31,109 bases of DNA from CAZLRH01 sp964562015. GTDB taxonomy: Bacteria; Verrucomicrobiota; Verrucomicrobiia; Opitutales; JABDGR01. Shown piece by piece: positions 14,853 to 23,677 of the stretch; positions within the stretch are counted from its first letter, which is position 1, and the number at the start of each line of letters is the position of its first letter. A program made the translations under genes and the position numbers. The stretch is taken from positions 1-31,109 of the forward strand of contig CAZLRH010000034.1 in NCBI GenBank assembly GCA_964562015.1, in the 5' to 3' direction. The notes under the pieces are model-generated. The model was not told the origin of the DNA. It did no database searches and saw only the letters and a program-made list of their open reading frames with translations.

Positions 14853-17081
14853 ATGAAACTCCGCGCCAAAATGTCGTTGACCGTGCTGTTGCCGATTTTA
14901 TCGGTGCTGTACGGCGCTTTGTTTTGGAACCTCTGGCGCAGCTCCCGCGAACTGCTCGACGGCCAGTTGCGGACCATCGAGCTGAAACTGGAGCGCGCCG
15001 CGGCCGAGGTGGACGACGCCAACCGCGAGGCCGTCACCGTGGCGCGCACGATGGCCCTGGCGCAGGAGGGCGGTTTGTTCGGGCATCGCGAGGAATCGCT
15101 GCGCTACGCGCGCGCCGTGCTCGAGGAATACCCGCAGTTCATCGGCGCCTATTTTGGCTACGAACCGAATGCCGACGGCCAGGACGCCGCCTACCTCGCC
15201 GCGCATCCCTACCGGCCCGACGGCGCGACGGACGACGCCGGCCGTTTTCTCCCGTACTGGGTGCGGCTCAAAGGCACCGTCTCCCTTGAGCCCTTGTTAC
15301 AGATGGAAAATCCCGACAGCTTGTACTACCGCCAGATGAAGGAAAACTACCAGGCCCGCGGCGAGAAATACATCATCACCGAGCCGTACTTATACAACGA
15401 CGGCAATTACATCGTCGAACAAACCAGCCCGATTGTCGTCGGCGGAAAGTTCCAAGGCATCGCGGGCGTGGACCGCGGCCTGGACACGATCAGCGCGATC
15501 CTGCGCGAATTGCAGGCCAGCCTCGCGCCGCTGGAAACGGCGGATTTCCTCGTCGTCAGCACCCGCAACCGCATCGTCGCCTCGACCCACCGGGCGGAGG
15601 AGGAATCGCAGCAACTGCGTTCGATTCCCGTCAATTTGCTCTATGTGACGAAGGATGGTCGCATTGCGACGCACTTCCTCGGCAACGACAGCGTGGGCAA
15701 GCACATCCTCAAGCCCGGCGCAGCGGACCCTGCGACCGAACCCGCGCTCGACGGCACTTATGCGCGCAAGCTCAGTGAGATTTTGCAGCAACGCGAGCAG
15801 AGCCACCCGTTCGAGCCCTTTTTCGATCCGTTGCGCCATACGGACTCCTACATCGCCGCCGCACCGGTGAAGACCGGCGGCTGGATGCTCATCCTCACCG
15901 TGACGGACAAGGAATTGATGGTGCCCGTGTACAGTCGCTTCTGGTACACGTTTGGAATTTCCAGCCTGGGTATTCTGTTGGCGGCCGCTGTCTTTTTGCG
16001 CGCCATCAACCTGCTCTCCGCGCGCATCAACCGCGCGGTCACCGTGGCGCAGCAAGTGGCGGCGGGCGATTTGACCGCCGAGGTGCATGTGGACGTGACC
16101 GATGAAACCGGCCAGTTGCTCGTCGCCAACCGCGACATGATTGCGAGCCTGAACAGTTTGATCGGGCAGGTGAAGCGCTCGAGCATCCAACTGATTTCCA
16201 CCGCCAATGAAATTTCCGGCACGTCGAAAATCCAGGAGGCGACGGTGCAGGACTTCGGCGCCTCGACCAACCAGATTGCCGCGGCGGTGAAGGAGATATC
16301 CGCGACCTCGCAGGAGTTGCTCAGCACCATCACGAATGTTTCCGATGTCGCGGGCGAGACCGCGAACGTCGCCGAAACCGGCCGCCGCCAATTGACCGGC
16401 ATGAAGCACACGATGCAAAACCTGTCCGGCGCGACCTCGTCCATTTCGCAGAAACTTTCCGTGATCACGGAAAAGACCCAGGCCATCACCGGCGTCGTCA
16501 CCGCCATCACCAAAGTCGCCGACCAGACGAACCTGCTCTCGCTCAATGCCGCCATCGAGGCGGAGAAAGCCGGCGAGTACGGGCTGGGCTTCGGTGTCGT
16601 CGCGCGCGAAATCCGCCGGCTGGCCGACCAGACCGCCGTGTCCGTGCTGGACATCGAGCAAATGGTGCGCGAAATGCAGTCCGCCGTTTCCGCCGGGGTG
16701 ATGGAAATGGATAAATTTACCGGCGAGGTGCGCACCGGGGTGGACGAGGTTGGGCGGCTCGGCCAGCACCTCGAGGCCATCTTGCACCAGGTGCAGGCGC
16801 TGCTGCCGCGATTCAGCCTCGTCAAGGAGGGCATGTCCGCGCAGTCGCAGGGCGCGCAGCAAATCAACGAGGCGATGGTCACGCTCACCGACGGCGCGCG
16901 CCAGACCTCCGACTCCTTGCAGGAATTCGACAAAGCCGTGCGCAATTTGCACGGTGCGGTCGAGGCCCTGCGCCGGGAAATTTCCCGCTTCAAGGTTTCC
17001 GACCGCAGCAACAGCACGGGCCTCACACGGGCGCCGTTCCCGCCGCGCGGGCCGGCGGACACCACGGGTAAAAAGGCGTAA
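14853..17081 (+). CDS. Second methyl-accepting receptor, dCache type (WspA-like signalling tail)
   Basis: This 742-residue protein starts at ATG 14853; a TTG 9 nt upstream is less likely. TM1 is about 7-24. The periplasmic part has a dCache_1 look: YPQFIGAYFGYEPNADGQD, PYWVRLKGTVSLEPL, YYRQMKENYQARGEKYIITE PY and VGGKFQGIAGVDRGLD, with a membrane-distal ligand pocket of the amino-acid/amine-binding type. TM2 is about 363-385, followed by HAMP and the signalling coiled coil with KVADQTNLLSLNAAIEAEKA and AVSAGVMEMDKFTGEV. The cytoplasmic half is very similar to the preceding receptor while the sensor differs, so the pair arose by duplication with sensor exchange. The ligand is unknown. Confidence 0.93.
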   Translation: MKLRAKMSLTVLLPILSVLYGALFWNLWRSSRELLDGQLRTIELKLERAAAEVDDANREAVTVARTMALAQEGGLFGHREESLRYARAVLEEYPQFIGAYFGYEPNADGQDAAYLAAHPYRPDGATDDAGRFLPYWVRLKGTVSLEPLLQMENPDSLYYRQMKENYQARGEKYIITEPYLYNDGNYIVEQTSPIVVGGKFQGIAGVDRGLDTISAILRELQASLAPLETADFLVVSTRNRIVASTHRAEEESQQLRSIPVNLLYVTKDGRIATHFLGNDSVGKHILKPGAADPATEPALDGTYARKLSEILQQREQSHPFEPFFDPLRHTDSYIAAAPVKTGGWMLILTVTDKELMVPVYSRFWYTFGISSLGILLAAAVFLRAINLLSARINRAVTVAQQVAAGDLTAEVHVDVTDETGQLLVANRDMIASLNSLIGQVKRSSIQLISTANEISGTSKIQEATVQDFGASTNQIAAAVKEISATSQELLSTITNVSDVAGETANVAETGRRQLTGMKHTMQNLSGATSSISQKLSVITEKTQAITGVVTAITKVADQTNLLSLNAAIEAEKAGEYGLGFGVVAREIRRLADQTAVSVLDIEQMVREMQSAVSAGVMEMDKFTGEVRTGVDEVGRLGQHLEAILHQVQALLPRFSLVKEGMSAQSQGAQQINEAMVTLTDGARQTSDSLQEFDKAVRNLHGAVEALRREISRFKVSDRSNSTGLTRAPFPPRGPADTTGKKA

Positions 17082-17104
17082 GCGTTTTTCACCATTTCAC
17101 TTTC

Positions 17105-17569
17105 ATGCTGCTCGTTCTCTTCACGCTCGGCGACCAGCGCTACGGCCTCGATGCCGCCGTGGTGGAGCTGATTGTGCCGGCGCTGCCCTTGCGCGCGGTG
17201 CCGGGCACGCCCGCGGCGGTGGCCGGAGTGTTTTCCTTTCACGGCGCAGTCACGCCGGTCATCGACCTTGCCCAGCTCACGCTGGGCCGGCCGGCGCGCG
17301 CCGCGCTGAGCAGCCGCTTCATCGTCGCGCGCTACACGGCGACGGAGGGTGGGGCGGAGCACTTTCTCGGCTTGCTGGCGGAGAGCGTCAATGAAGTGCG
17401 CGACATCCCCGATGCGCAGTTGCGCGAATCCTCGGTGCGTTCGCCCGGCGCGCCGTTTCTCGGGCCGGTGGCGGACACGACCTGCGGACTCGTGCAAACC
17501 GTCACCTTGCAAAATCTGCTGCCGACGGACTTGCGGGCGATACTCTTTCCGGAGGCGGTGGCGTCATGA
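17105..17569 (+). CDS. CheW-like coupling protein (WspB position)
   Basis: This 154-residue single CheW domain has LFTLGDQRYGLDAAVVELIV at the start, PGTPAAVAGVFSFHGAVTPVIDLAQL in the middle and DLRAILFPEA at the end. CheW proteins bridge receptors and the histidine kinase in the array. The stop overlaps the start of the next gene by 4 nt (ATGA), giving translational coupling. The position between receptor and CheR matches wspB in Pseudomonas. The ATG start lies 23 nt after the receptor. Confidence 0.9.
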   Translation: MLLVLFTLGDQRYGLDAAVVELIVPALPLRAVPGTPAAVAGVFSFHGAVTPVIDLAQLTLGRPARAALSSRFIVARYTATEGGAEHFLGLLAESVNEVRDIPDAQLRESSVRSPGAPFLGPVADTTCGLVQTVTLQNLLPTDLRAILFPEAVAS

Positions 17570-18816
17570 GCCTCCCCGCGGTCATCACTGAGCGCCTGCG
17601 GGCGCAATACGGCCTCGACCCCGCGACGCTGGGCGAGGGCACTTTGCGTGCGGCTTGGCAGCGCGCCCGCACGGCCAACGGCGCGGAATCAAATATTGCC
17701 TTCGAAACCCAGCTCTTGCGCTCGCCGGCCAAATTCGACGCGCTTGTCGAGGAACTCGTCGTACCGGAGAGCTGGTTCTTTCGCGACGGCGCGCCGTTCG
17801 CCTTTTTGGAATCCTGGGTGCGCGACGAATGGCGGGCGACCACGGGCCCGAGCCGCTTCTTGCGCATCCTCAGCGTGCCTTGCGCCGCGGGGCAAGAGCC
17901 CTATTCCATCGCGATGACGCTGCTCGACGCCGGGTTGCAGCCCGGCCAGTTTCAGGTGCAGGCGGGCGATGTCAGCGTGCGGGCCTTGGAACTCGCCCGC
18001 GAGGCCGTGTACACCGGGCTCGCGTTTCGTGGCCAGGAACTCGCCCGGCGGGACCATCATTTTGAAAAAGAGGCCCGCAACCGCTTCCGCGTGCGCGGGG
18101 AGGTTTGCGCGTGCGTGCAATTTCGGCGCTGCAATCTCGTGGACCCCGATTTTTTCCGCGATGCTCCGCCGTTCGACGCCGTTTTTTGCCGCAACGTCCT
18201 TATTTATTTCGATGCCGCCGCGCGCCAGCGGGCCCTCGCGAACCTGCGCCGTTGCCTCGCCCCAGCGGGGCTCTTTTTCAGCGGCCACGCCGATAGTTTG
18301 CCGATGCTCGATGCCGGATTTGTGGCGGCCGGGCCCCCCGGGGCGTTTGCGTATAAGTTCCGTCCGGAGCCTGCTTCCTCGGGCACGCGCTCACCCCTCG
18401 CGCGCCGCCGCACGGGCCGCACCCGCGCGCCACTGCGCGTGACGGCGCCAGGCTTGCCGGTACCGGCGCCCGCCGCGAAGAAATCCGCCGCGCCATTTTC
18501 TCCGGCGGCGAATCGGGTGGTGGCCGACCCTTTATTGAGTGACGCCCGCCGTCTGGCCGATGCCGGGGTGCTGGCGGAATCCGAATCCCTGTGCCGGGAC
18601 TTTTTGCAAAAACGCGGCCCGCATCCCGAGGCGTTTCTGCTGCTCGGCCAGTTGGCCGCGGCGCGCGGCCAGGTGCGCGAGGCCGAAAATCTTTACCGCA
18701 AGGCGGTTTACCTCGATGAGAAACACCCCGAGGCCCTCGCGCATCTGGCGTTGCTGGCCGAGCGCCGGGGAGACCGCGCCGCCGCCACCCGCCTGCGCCA
18801 GCGGGCGCGTACTTAA
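17566..18816 (+). CDS. CheR-type receptor methyltransferase with C-terminal TPR (WspC-like)
   Basis: This 416-residue protein transfers methyl groups from S-adenosylmethionine to receptor glutamates. The N-terminal part includes LVVPESWFFRDGAPFAFLES. The SAM-binding motif is LSVPCAAGQEPYSIAMTLLD, and CRNVLIYFD at about residue 208 is the conserved CheR motif. After a Pro/Ala linker (about 270-315), the last 100 residues form TPR-like helices (ADAGVLAESESLCRDFLQKR, then PEAFLLLGQLAAARGQVREA, NLYRKAVYLDEKHPEALAHL). A TPR tail is the hallmark of WspC-type CheR. It overlaps the upstream CheW gene by 4 nt. Confidence 0.92.
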   Translation: MSLPAVITERLRAQYGLDPATLGEGTLRAAWQRARTANGAESNIAFETQLLRSPAKFDALVEELVVPESWFFRDGAPFAFLESWVRDEWRATTGPSRFLRILSVPCAAGQEPYSIAMTLLDAGLQPGQFQVQAGDVSVRALELAREAVYTGLAFRGQELARRDHHFEKEARNRFRVRGEVCACVQFRRCNLVDPDFFRDAPPFDAVFCRNVLIYFDAAARQRALANLRRCLAPAGLFFSGHADSLPMLDAGFVAAGPPGAFAYKFRPEPASSGTRSPLARRRTGRTRAPLRVTAPGLPVPAPAAKKSAAPFSPAANRVVADPLLSDARRLADAGVLAESESLCRDFLQKRGPHPEAFLLLGQLAAARGQVREAENLYRKAVYLDEKHPEALAHLALLAERRGDRAAATRLRQRART

Positions 18817-18830
18817 TAATATTATTTTTA

Positions 18831-19538
18831 ATGGACACACCCGTACCCAACGCTCTGCCCGCCGCCGCGCCCGCCGTAAGCGCGGTCGTCGATCGCTGCT
18901 GGAGCCGCATCGGCGTGTGGGGCGACGGCTCCTGTCCGGAATTGGCCAAGTACGTGCATTGCTGCAATTGCCCCGTGTACAGTGCGGCGGGCCGCGGCCT
19001 GCTCGAGCGCACCGCCCCCGACGATTACGCCGAGGAATGGGAGACGGCGTTGCGCGGCGTCGAGGAACATCGCGGTCGCACGATGCCGGTGCTGGTTTTT
19101 CGCCTCGGGCCGGAATGGCTATCGCTGCCGGCCTCCACCATTGGTTATGTGACCGAGCAGCGCCTCGTCCACCGGCTGCCGCACCGGACGGATCGGGTGC
19201 TCGCGGGCGTCGTCAACATCCAGGGTGAATTGCATCTCGCGTTCAATTTGCGCTCACTGCTCGAATTGTCCGGCGAGGCTCCGGAAGGCCTGTCGCTGAG
19301 CCGCCGGATTTATCCGCGCATGTTGTTGTTCCGCCGCGGACCGCAGGCTTTCGCTTTTGGTGTGGACGAAGTTTTCGGCATCGCGCCGCTGGAGTTGGAG
19401 AAGCTGCAGACGGTGCCCGTCACCGTCAGCAAGGCGCTTGCGACTTTCACGCGCGGTTTGTTCACCTTCCGCGAACGCTCCGTGGGCTTGCTCGATGATG
19501 AACTGCTGGTCCACAGCGTCACCCGCCAACACCTTTGA
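18831..19538 (+). CDS. CheW-like coupling protein with Cys-rich N-terminus (WspD-like)
   Basis: In this 235-residue protein, residues about 23-60 contain CWSRIGVWGDGSCPELAKYV followed by HCCNCPVYSAAGRGLLER. This is strikingly like the N-terminus of Pseudomonas WspD, with cysteines C23, C35, C44, C45 and C47 that could bind a metal. A CheW domain follows from about residue 82 (MPVLVFRLGPEWLSLPASTI, then VLAGVVNIQGELHLAFNLRS). It lies 14 nt after the CheR gene and 7 nt before the kinase. The role of the Cys-rich segment is unknown. Confidence 0.92.
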   Translation: MDTPVPNALPAAAPAVSAVVDRCWSRIGVWGDGSCPELAKYVHCCNCPVYSAAGRGLLERTAPDDYAEEWETALRGVEEHRGRTMPVLVFRLGPEWLSLPASTIGYVTEQRLVHRLPHRTDRVLAGVVNIQGELHLAFNLRSLLELSGEAPEGLSLSRRIYPRMLLFRRGPQAFAFGVDEVFGIAPLELEKLQTVPVTVSKALATFTRGLFTFRERSVGLLDDELLVHSVTRQHL

Positions 19539-19545
19539 TATTTCC

Positions 19546-22491
19546 GTGAGCGCCTCCGGCCCCATCGACGAGTCCCTGCTCGACCTCTACCGCACCGAGG
19601 CCGAAACGCAAACGGCTGTCCTCACACAGAGTCTGATTGAACTGGAAGCAAACCCGGGCGCGGTGAAAAAAATCGAACCGGCCATGCGCGCGGCGCACTC
19701 GCTCAAGGGCGCGGCCCGCATTGTGGGCCTGGAAATCGTTGTGCAGCTGACGCACGTGCTGGAGGACATTCTCGTCTCCGCCCAGGAGGGAAAATTTGCG
19801 CTCGCTGCGCCGGGCGTGGAGGTGCTTTTGCGCGCGGCCGACTGGCTGGCAAATTTTTCTCAGGCCCAACTTTCAGAGCTGGCCGCCCCCACAGCCGCAA
19901 AAATCGCCGAGCACGCGGCCTGTTTGGCCGCCTTGCAGGCACTCCGAGGCCAAGGCAAAATTTCCGCCCCGAAAAAAGGGGCCGCCCCCGCGCCGTCAGC
20001 ATCTTCCCCTGCGCCGCCGCCGCCGGTTGCGGCCACTCCGGTCACGCCGCCGCCAGTCGTAGCGGCTCCCACGCCCGCGCCAGTCCCGCCTCCTGTAGTT
20101 CCCGCGCCCGCGGCCCCGGTGGCAGCCGCCGCGGAAGAGCCGGCCCCGCCGCCGTTGAAACTCGATTTAAGTTTGCTCGACCTCTACCGCACCGAAGCCG
20201 AGACGCAGTTGGCGACCTTTGTGCAGGGCATCGTCGAACTCGAAGGGGATTTGACGAACTCGAAGAAAATTGAACCGGTGATGCGCGCGGCCCATTCGCT
20301 CAAGGGCGCGGCCCGCATCATCGGCCTGGATCCCGTGGTCAAACTCGCGCACACGATGGAGGACGCCCTCGTGGCGGCCCAGGAAGGCAAACTCGCGCTC
20401 AATTCCTCCGGCATTGACGCCCTCTTGCGCGCCGCCGACTGGCTCGCGCAATTCTCCAAGCTGCCCGCGGGCCAGCTCGCCTCGCCCGCGGTCGAGCAGC
20501 GCAACATTTTCAACGCGTCCCTCGCCGAGATGCAGGCCGTGCTCACGGGTCGGCCTGTGGCGCCGCCTCCTGCGCCGGTGCCTTTGGCGACCGCGACCGC
20601 GCCGTTGCCGGCCGCCGCCATTCCCGCGTCCGCGCCAGAGGTGGCGAAAAAGTCGGACACGCCGCCGCTGCCCGCCGGGCACAGCGCGGCGACGATGCCG
20701 CCGCCGACCACCGCCCCTTCCGCGGAAGGCGTGGTGCGGGTGTCCGCGGCGAGTCTCACGCGCCTCATGGGCTTGGCGGCGGAGACTTTGGTCGAGGCCC
20801 ACCGATTGCAACCGTGTCGCGACGCCCTGCTCAAGGTGAAGAACGCGCAGTTGAATCTCGTCTCGCAGTTGGAGGCGGCGATGGTCGTGCGCGCCGCGAG
20901 CGCCGGCGAGACCGCCACCGCCTCGAACACCCTTTCCGTGCTCGAACTGCTGCGCCCAGCCGCCCAGGCCCAGCTCGACGCCCTGCGCCGGCAGTTGGAG
21001 AACTTCGACGCCATTGTCCGCCGCCACACGCTGTTGTCGGGCCGCCTTTATCAGGAAGTGATTGCCAGCCGTATGCGGCCCTTTGGCGACGGCACCCAGG
21101 GCTTTCCCCGGCTCGTGCGGGACGTGAGCCGCGCCCTCGGCAAGCAAATCCGCCTCGAGATCGAGGGCCGCGACACGCCGGTGGATCGCGACATCCTGGA
21201 GCGCCTCGAAGCCCCGCTCAACCATCTCCTGCGCAACGCCTGCGACCACGGCATCGAGCCGCCGGCCGAACGCCAATTCGCGGGCAAGCCCGAAACGGGC
21301 ATCGTCAAGCTCACGGCGCGCCACCGCGCGGGAATGCTCGTGATCCAGGTGAGTGACGACGGCCACGGCGTGCCCATCGCGCGGCTCCGGGAAAAGGTGG
21401 TGGAGAAGGGCCAGGCGACCCCCGAGATGGCGGCGCACATGAGCGACGACGAGATTTTGCAGTTTCTCTTCCTGCCCGGCTTTTCCACGGCCAAAACCGT
21501 CACGGAATATTCCGGGCGCGGGGTCGGTCTCGATGTTGTGCACACGCTGATGGCCGAGGTCGGCGGTACGGTGCGCATCGCGACCACCGACGGCCGCGGC
21601 ACGACGTTTATTTTGCAACTGCCCATTACGCGCTCCGTCTTGCGCGCCTTGCTCGTGGAAATCGAGGGCGAGCCGTACGCATTTCCGCTGAGCCGCCTGA
21701 GCCGCACCGTGCGCGCGCCGTATGACGCTGTGAAAACCATCGAGAACCGCCCCTACCTGGCGGTGGAGGGCGCGAACATCGGCCTCGTGCCGGCCCGCGT
21801 GGCCCTGGGCCTGCCGGGGGAGGCGCACGCGACCGCGCCGGAGTTGTCGGTGGTCGTCGTGGGCGACGGCAAAAACCTCTACGGCCTGGAAGTGGACCGC
21901 ATTCAGGGCGAGTCCGACTTGGTGGTGCGCCCGCTGGATGCGCGCCTCGGCAAAGTCCCCGGCATCAGCGCCGCCTCACTCACCGAGGAGGGGCACCCGG
22001 TTTTGATTGTGGATGTGGACGACCTCGTCGTCGGCCTCGAAAAACTTTTGGCGGGCGGGCAGATCGCGCGCGGCCGCCGCCAGCGCGCCACCGCGCAGAC
22101 CGTCATTAAGAAAGTGCTCGTGGTGGACGATTCCTTGACGGTGCGTGAAACGGAACGGCAGATTTTGGAAAACGCCGGCTTTGAGGTCGAAGTCGCGGTG
22201 GATGGCGCGGACGGCTGGAACGCCGTGCGCCTGGGGCAGTTCGATCTCGTGGTCAGCGACGTGGACATGCCGCGGCTCAACGGCTTCGATTTTGTCAAAC
22301 GCATCCGGACGGACACCCGGCTGCAACGCCTGCCGGTCATCATCATTTCCTACAAGGACCGCGAGGAGGATCGCCTGCGCGGCCTCGAAGCCGGGGCCGA
22401 CCATTACCTCACCAAGAGCAGTTTTCAGGACGACACTTTTTTGCGGGCCGTCACCGATTTGATTGGCGCGGCGGAGCCCGCCGCGAAATAA
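19546..22491 (+). CDS. Hybrid CheA-type histidine kinase with two Hpt domains, CheW domain and receiver (WspE-like)
   Basis: This 981-residue protein starts at GTG 19546; the frame is open further upstream but overlaps the wspD-like gene. Two Hpt domains, each with AHSLKGAAR, give phospho-acceptor candidates H51 and H250. They are joined by Pro/Ala linkers, and a third linker runs about 335-400. The dimerisation/ATPase core has LNHLLRNACDHGIEPPAER (N box), VSDDGHGVP (G1) and EYSGRGVGLDVVHTLMAEVG (G2). A CheW-like domain spans about 695-845. The C-terminal receiver has D861/D862 in VVDDS and phospho-acceptor D905 in VVSDVDMP. Kinase, CheW and receiver order is that of WspE, but one Hpt is usual there. 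It should phosphorylate the CheB and PP2C receivers encoded downstream. Confidence 0.95.
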   Translation: MSASGPIDESLLDLYRTEAETQTAVLTQSLIELEANPGAVKKIEPAMRAAHSLKGAARIVGLEIVVQLTHVLEDILVSAQEGKFALAAPGVEVLLRAADWLANFSQAQLSELAAPTAAKIAEHAACLAALQALRGQGKISAPKKGAAPAPSASSPAPPPPVAATPVTPPPVVAAPTPAPVPPPVVPAPAAPVAAAAEEPAPPPLKLDLSLLDLYRTEAETQLATFVQGIVELEGDLTNSKKIEPVMRAAHSLKGAARIIGLDPVVKLAHTMEDALVAAQEGKLALNSSGIDALLRAADWLAQFSKLPAGQLASPAVEQRNIFNASLAEMQAVLTGRPVAPPPAPVPLATATAPLPAAAIPASAPEVAKKSDTPPLPAGHSAATMPPPTTAPSAEGVVRVSAASLTRLMGLAAETLVEAHRLQPCRDALLKVKNAQLNLVSQLEAAMVVRAASAGETATASNTLSVLELLRPAAQAQLDALRRQLENFDAIVRRHTLLSGRLYQEVIASRMRPFGDGTQGFPRLVRDVSRALGKQIRLEIEGRDTPVDRDILERLEAPLNHLLRNACDHGIEPPAERQFAGKPETGIVKLTARHRAGMLVIQVSDDGHGVPIARLREKVVEKGQATPEMAAHMSDDEILQFLFLPGFSTAKTVTEYSGRGVGLDVVHTLMAEVGGTVRIATTDGRGTTFILQLPITRSVLRALLVEIEGEPYAFPLSRLSRTVRAPYDAVKTIENRPYLAVEGANIGLVPARVALGLPGEAHATAPELSVVVVGDGKNLYGLEVDRIQGESDLVVRPLDARLGKVPGISAASLTEEGHPVLIVDVDDLVVGLEKLLAGGQIARGRRQRATAQTVIKKVLVVDDSLTVRETERQILENAGFEVEVAVDGADGWNAVRLGQFDLVVSDVDMPRLNGFDFVKRIRTDTRLQRLPVIIISYKDREEDRLRGLEAGADHYLTKSSFQDDTFLRAVTDLIGAAEPAAK
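19573..20460 (+). repeat. Tandem duplication of the Hpt domain inside the kinase gene
   Basis: The units at 19573-19863 and 20170-20460 (97 codons each, offset 597 nt) encode Hpt domains. They share SLLDLYRTEAETQ, MRAAHSLKGAARI, AQEGK and LLRAADWLA, and are about two-thirds identical by hand alignment. Several stretches are also near-identical in DNA, which points to internal duplication and not recruitment of an unrelated Hpt. Confidence 0.9.
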
Positions 22492-22503
22492 TCGCCTTTT
22501 ACC

Positions 22504-23556
22504 GTGCGCATCGCCCTCGTCAACGATCTCGGCCTCGCCGTGGAAGCCTTGCGCCGCGTGGTGCAGAGCGTGCCGGCGTACGAAATCGCCTGGGTGGCGC
22601 GCGACGGCCGCGAAGCCGTGCGCCGGTGCGCCGAAGACTTGCCCGACCTCGTCCTGATGGACCTCATCATGCCCGAGATGGACGGGGTGTCTGCCACGCG
22701 TGAAATCATGTCGAAGACGCCGTGCCCGGTTTTGGTGGTGACCGCTTCCGTGGGTGTGAACTCCGCGAAGGTTTACGAGGCCATGGGCTATGGGGCGCTC
22801 GATGCCGTGCGCACGCCCACGCTCGGGCCCGCGGGCGCGCTCGAAGGCGCGGCAAATTTGCTGGCGAAAATCCAGCGAGTGGCCGTGCTCACGGGCAAGG
22901 CCACCGTCCGCGAAACGCGCGCGGGCCTGCCCGCCCTGGCTCCGCCGCTGGCCGCCGATCCCATCCAGCACCCACCCTTGCTGGCCATCGGCTCCTCGAC
23001 CGGCGGGCCGCAGGCGCTGGCGACGATTTTGGCCGCGCTGCCCCGGCCCTTTCCCGCCGCCGTCGCCATTGTGCAGCACGTGGACCCGGATTTTGCTGAA
23101 GGCCTCGCCACGTGGCTGGCGGCGCGCACGGGTTTTCCCGTCGCCTCGGCCCAATCCGGCGACCGCCTGGAGGTGGACAAAGTCACCATCGCGGCCTCGG
23201 ACGACCATCTGGTGGTGGATCCTTCCGGGCGGCTCTATTATACGCCCATACCGCGTGAGAATGTGTATCGGCCTTCGGTCGATGTCTTTTTCCGCAGCCT
23301 CTCGACCCAATGGACGCAGCCCGGCGTGGCCCTGCTCCTGACCGGCATGGGCCGCGACGGCGCCGAGGGCCTCAAGCTCCTCCGGGGCCGCGGCTGGAAA
23401 ACCATCGCCCAGGGCCAGCGCAGTTGTGTCGTGTATGGCATGCCCAAGGCGGCGGCCGACATCGGCGCGGCGGCGGAAGTGCTCGAACTCGCCGACATTG
23501 CCCCCGCGGTGGCGGCGTACTTTCATGGTTTCCGCGTGGCCGGTTCGGGGAAATAG
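22504..23556 (+). CDS. CheB-type receptor methylesterase (WspF-like)
   Basis: This 350-residue protein starts at GTG. The N-terminal receiver opens MRIALVNDLGLAVEALRRVV with phospho-acceptor D53 in LMDLIMPEMDG; the VND opening (Asn replacing the first Asp of the usual pair) and the AMGYGALD segment are typical of WspF. The C-terminal methylesterase has the catalytic serine in IGSSTGGPQAL (S165), H192 in VQHVDPDFAEGLATWL and D285 in LTGMGRDGAEGL, with SVDVFFRSLS near the active site. It removes receptor methyl groups and adapts the array. In Pseudomonas, loss of WspF locks the system on. It is 12 nt after the kinase gene. Confidence 0.94.
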   Translation: MRIALVNDLGLAVEALRRVVQSVPAYEIAWVARDGREAVRRCAEDLPDLVLMDLIMPEMDGVSATREIMSKTPCPVLVVTASVGVNSAKVYEAMGYGALDAVRTPTLGPAGALEGAANLLAKIQRVAVLTGKATVRETRAGLPALAPPLAADPIQHPPLLAIGSSTGGPQALATILAALPRPFPAAVAIVQHVDPDFAEGLATWLAARTGFPVASAQSGDRLEVDKVTIAASDDHLVVDPSGRLYYTPIPRENVYRPSVDVFFRSLSTQWTQPGVALLLTGMGRDGAEGLKLLRGRGWKTIAQGQRSCVVYGMPKAAADIGAAAEVLELADIAPAVAAYFHGFRVAGSGK

Positions 23557-23677
23557 CAACGGCGATGCGCCCTGGAGGTCTTGGCCCCCACGTGAAGGGC
23601 TTGCTCTCACCGGGAAATAAAACTAGGTGGAGGGTGCTCCCACGGGAAAGACTTTTTCCACCCGGGGAATTATCTCC

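Noticed and set aside
15390..17512. Two long reverse-strand open frames (520 and 554 codons) opposite the second receptor
   Set aside because: High-GC codon bias makes antisense frames stop-poor; the forward strand encodes a complete receptor and a CheW protein.
17105..23556. Flagellar-type chemotaxis (Che) operon
   Set aside because: No CheY, CheD, CheZ or flagellar genes are present; the TPR-tailed CheR, Cys-rich CheW, kinase-receiver hybrid and gene order all point to the Wsp class.
20167..23610. Long reverse-strand frames opposite the kinase and CheB genes
   Set aside because: Same antisense shadow effect; products are Arg/Gly/Ala-rich without recognisable motifs.
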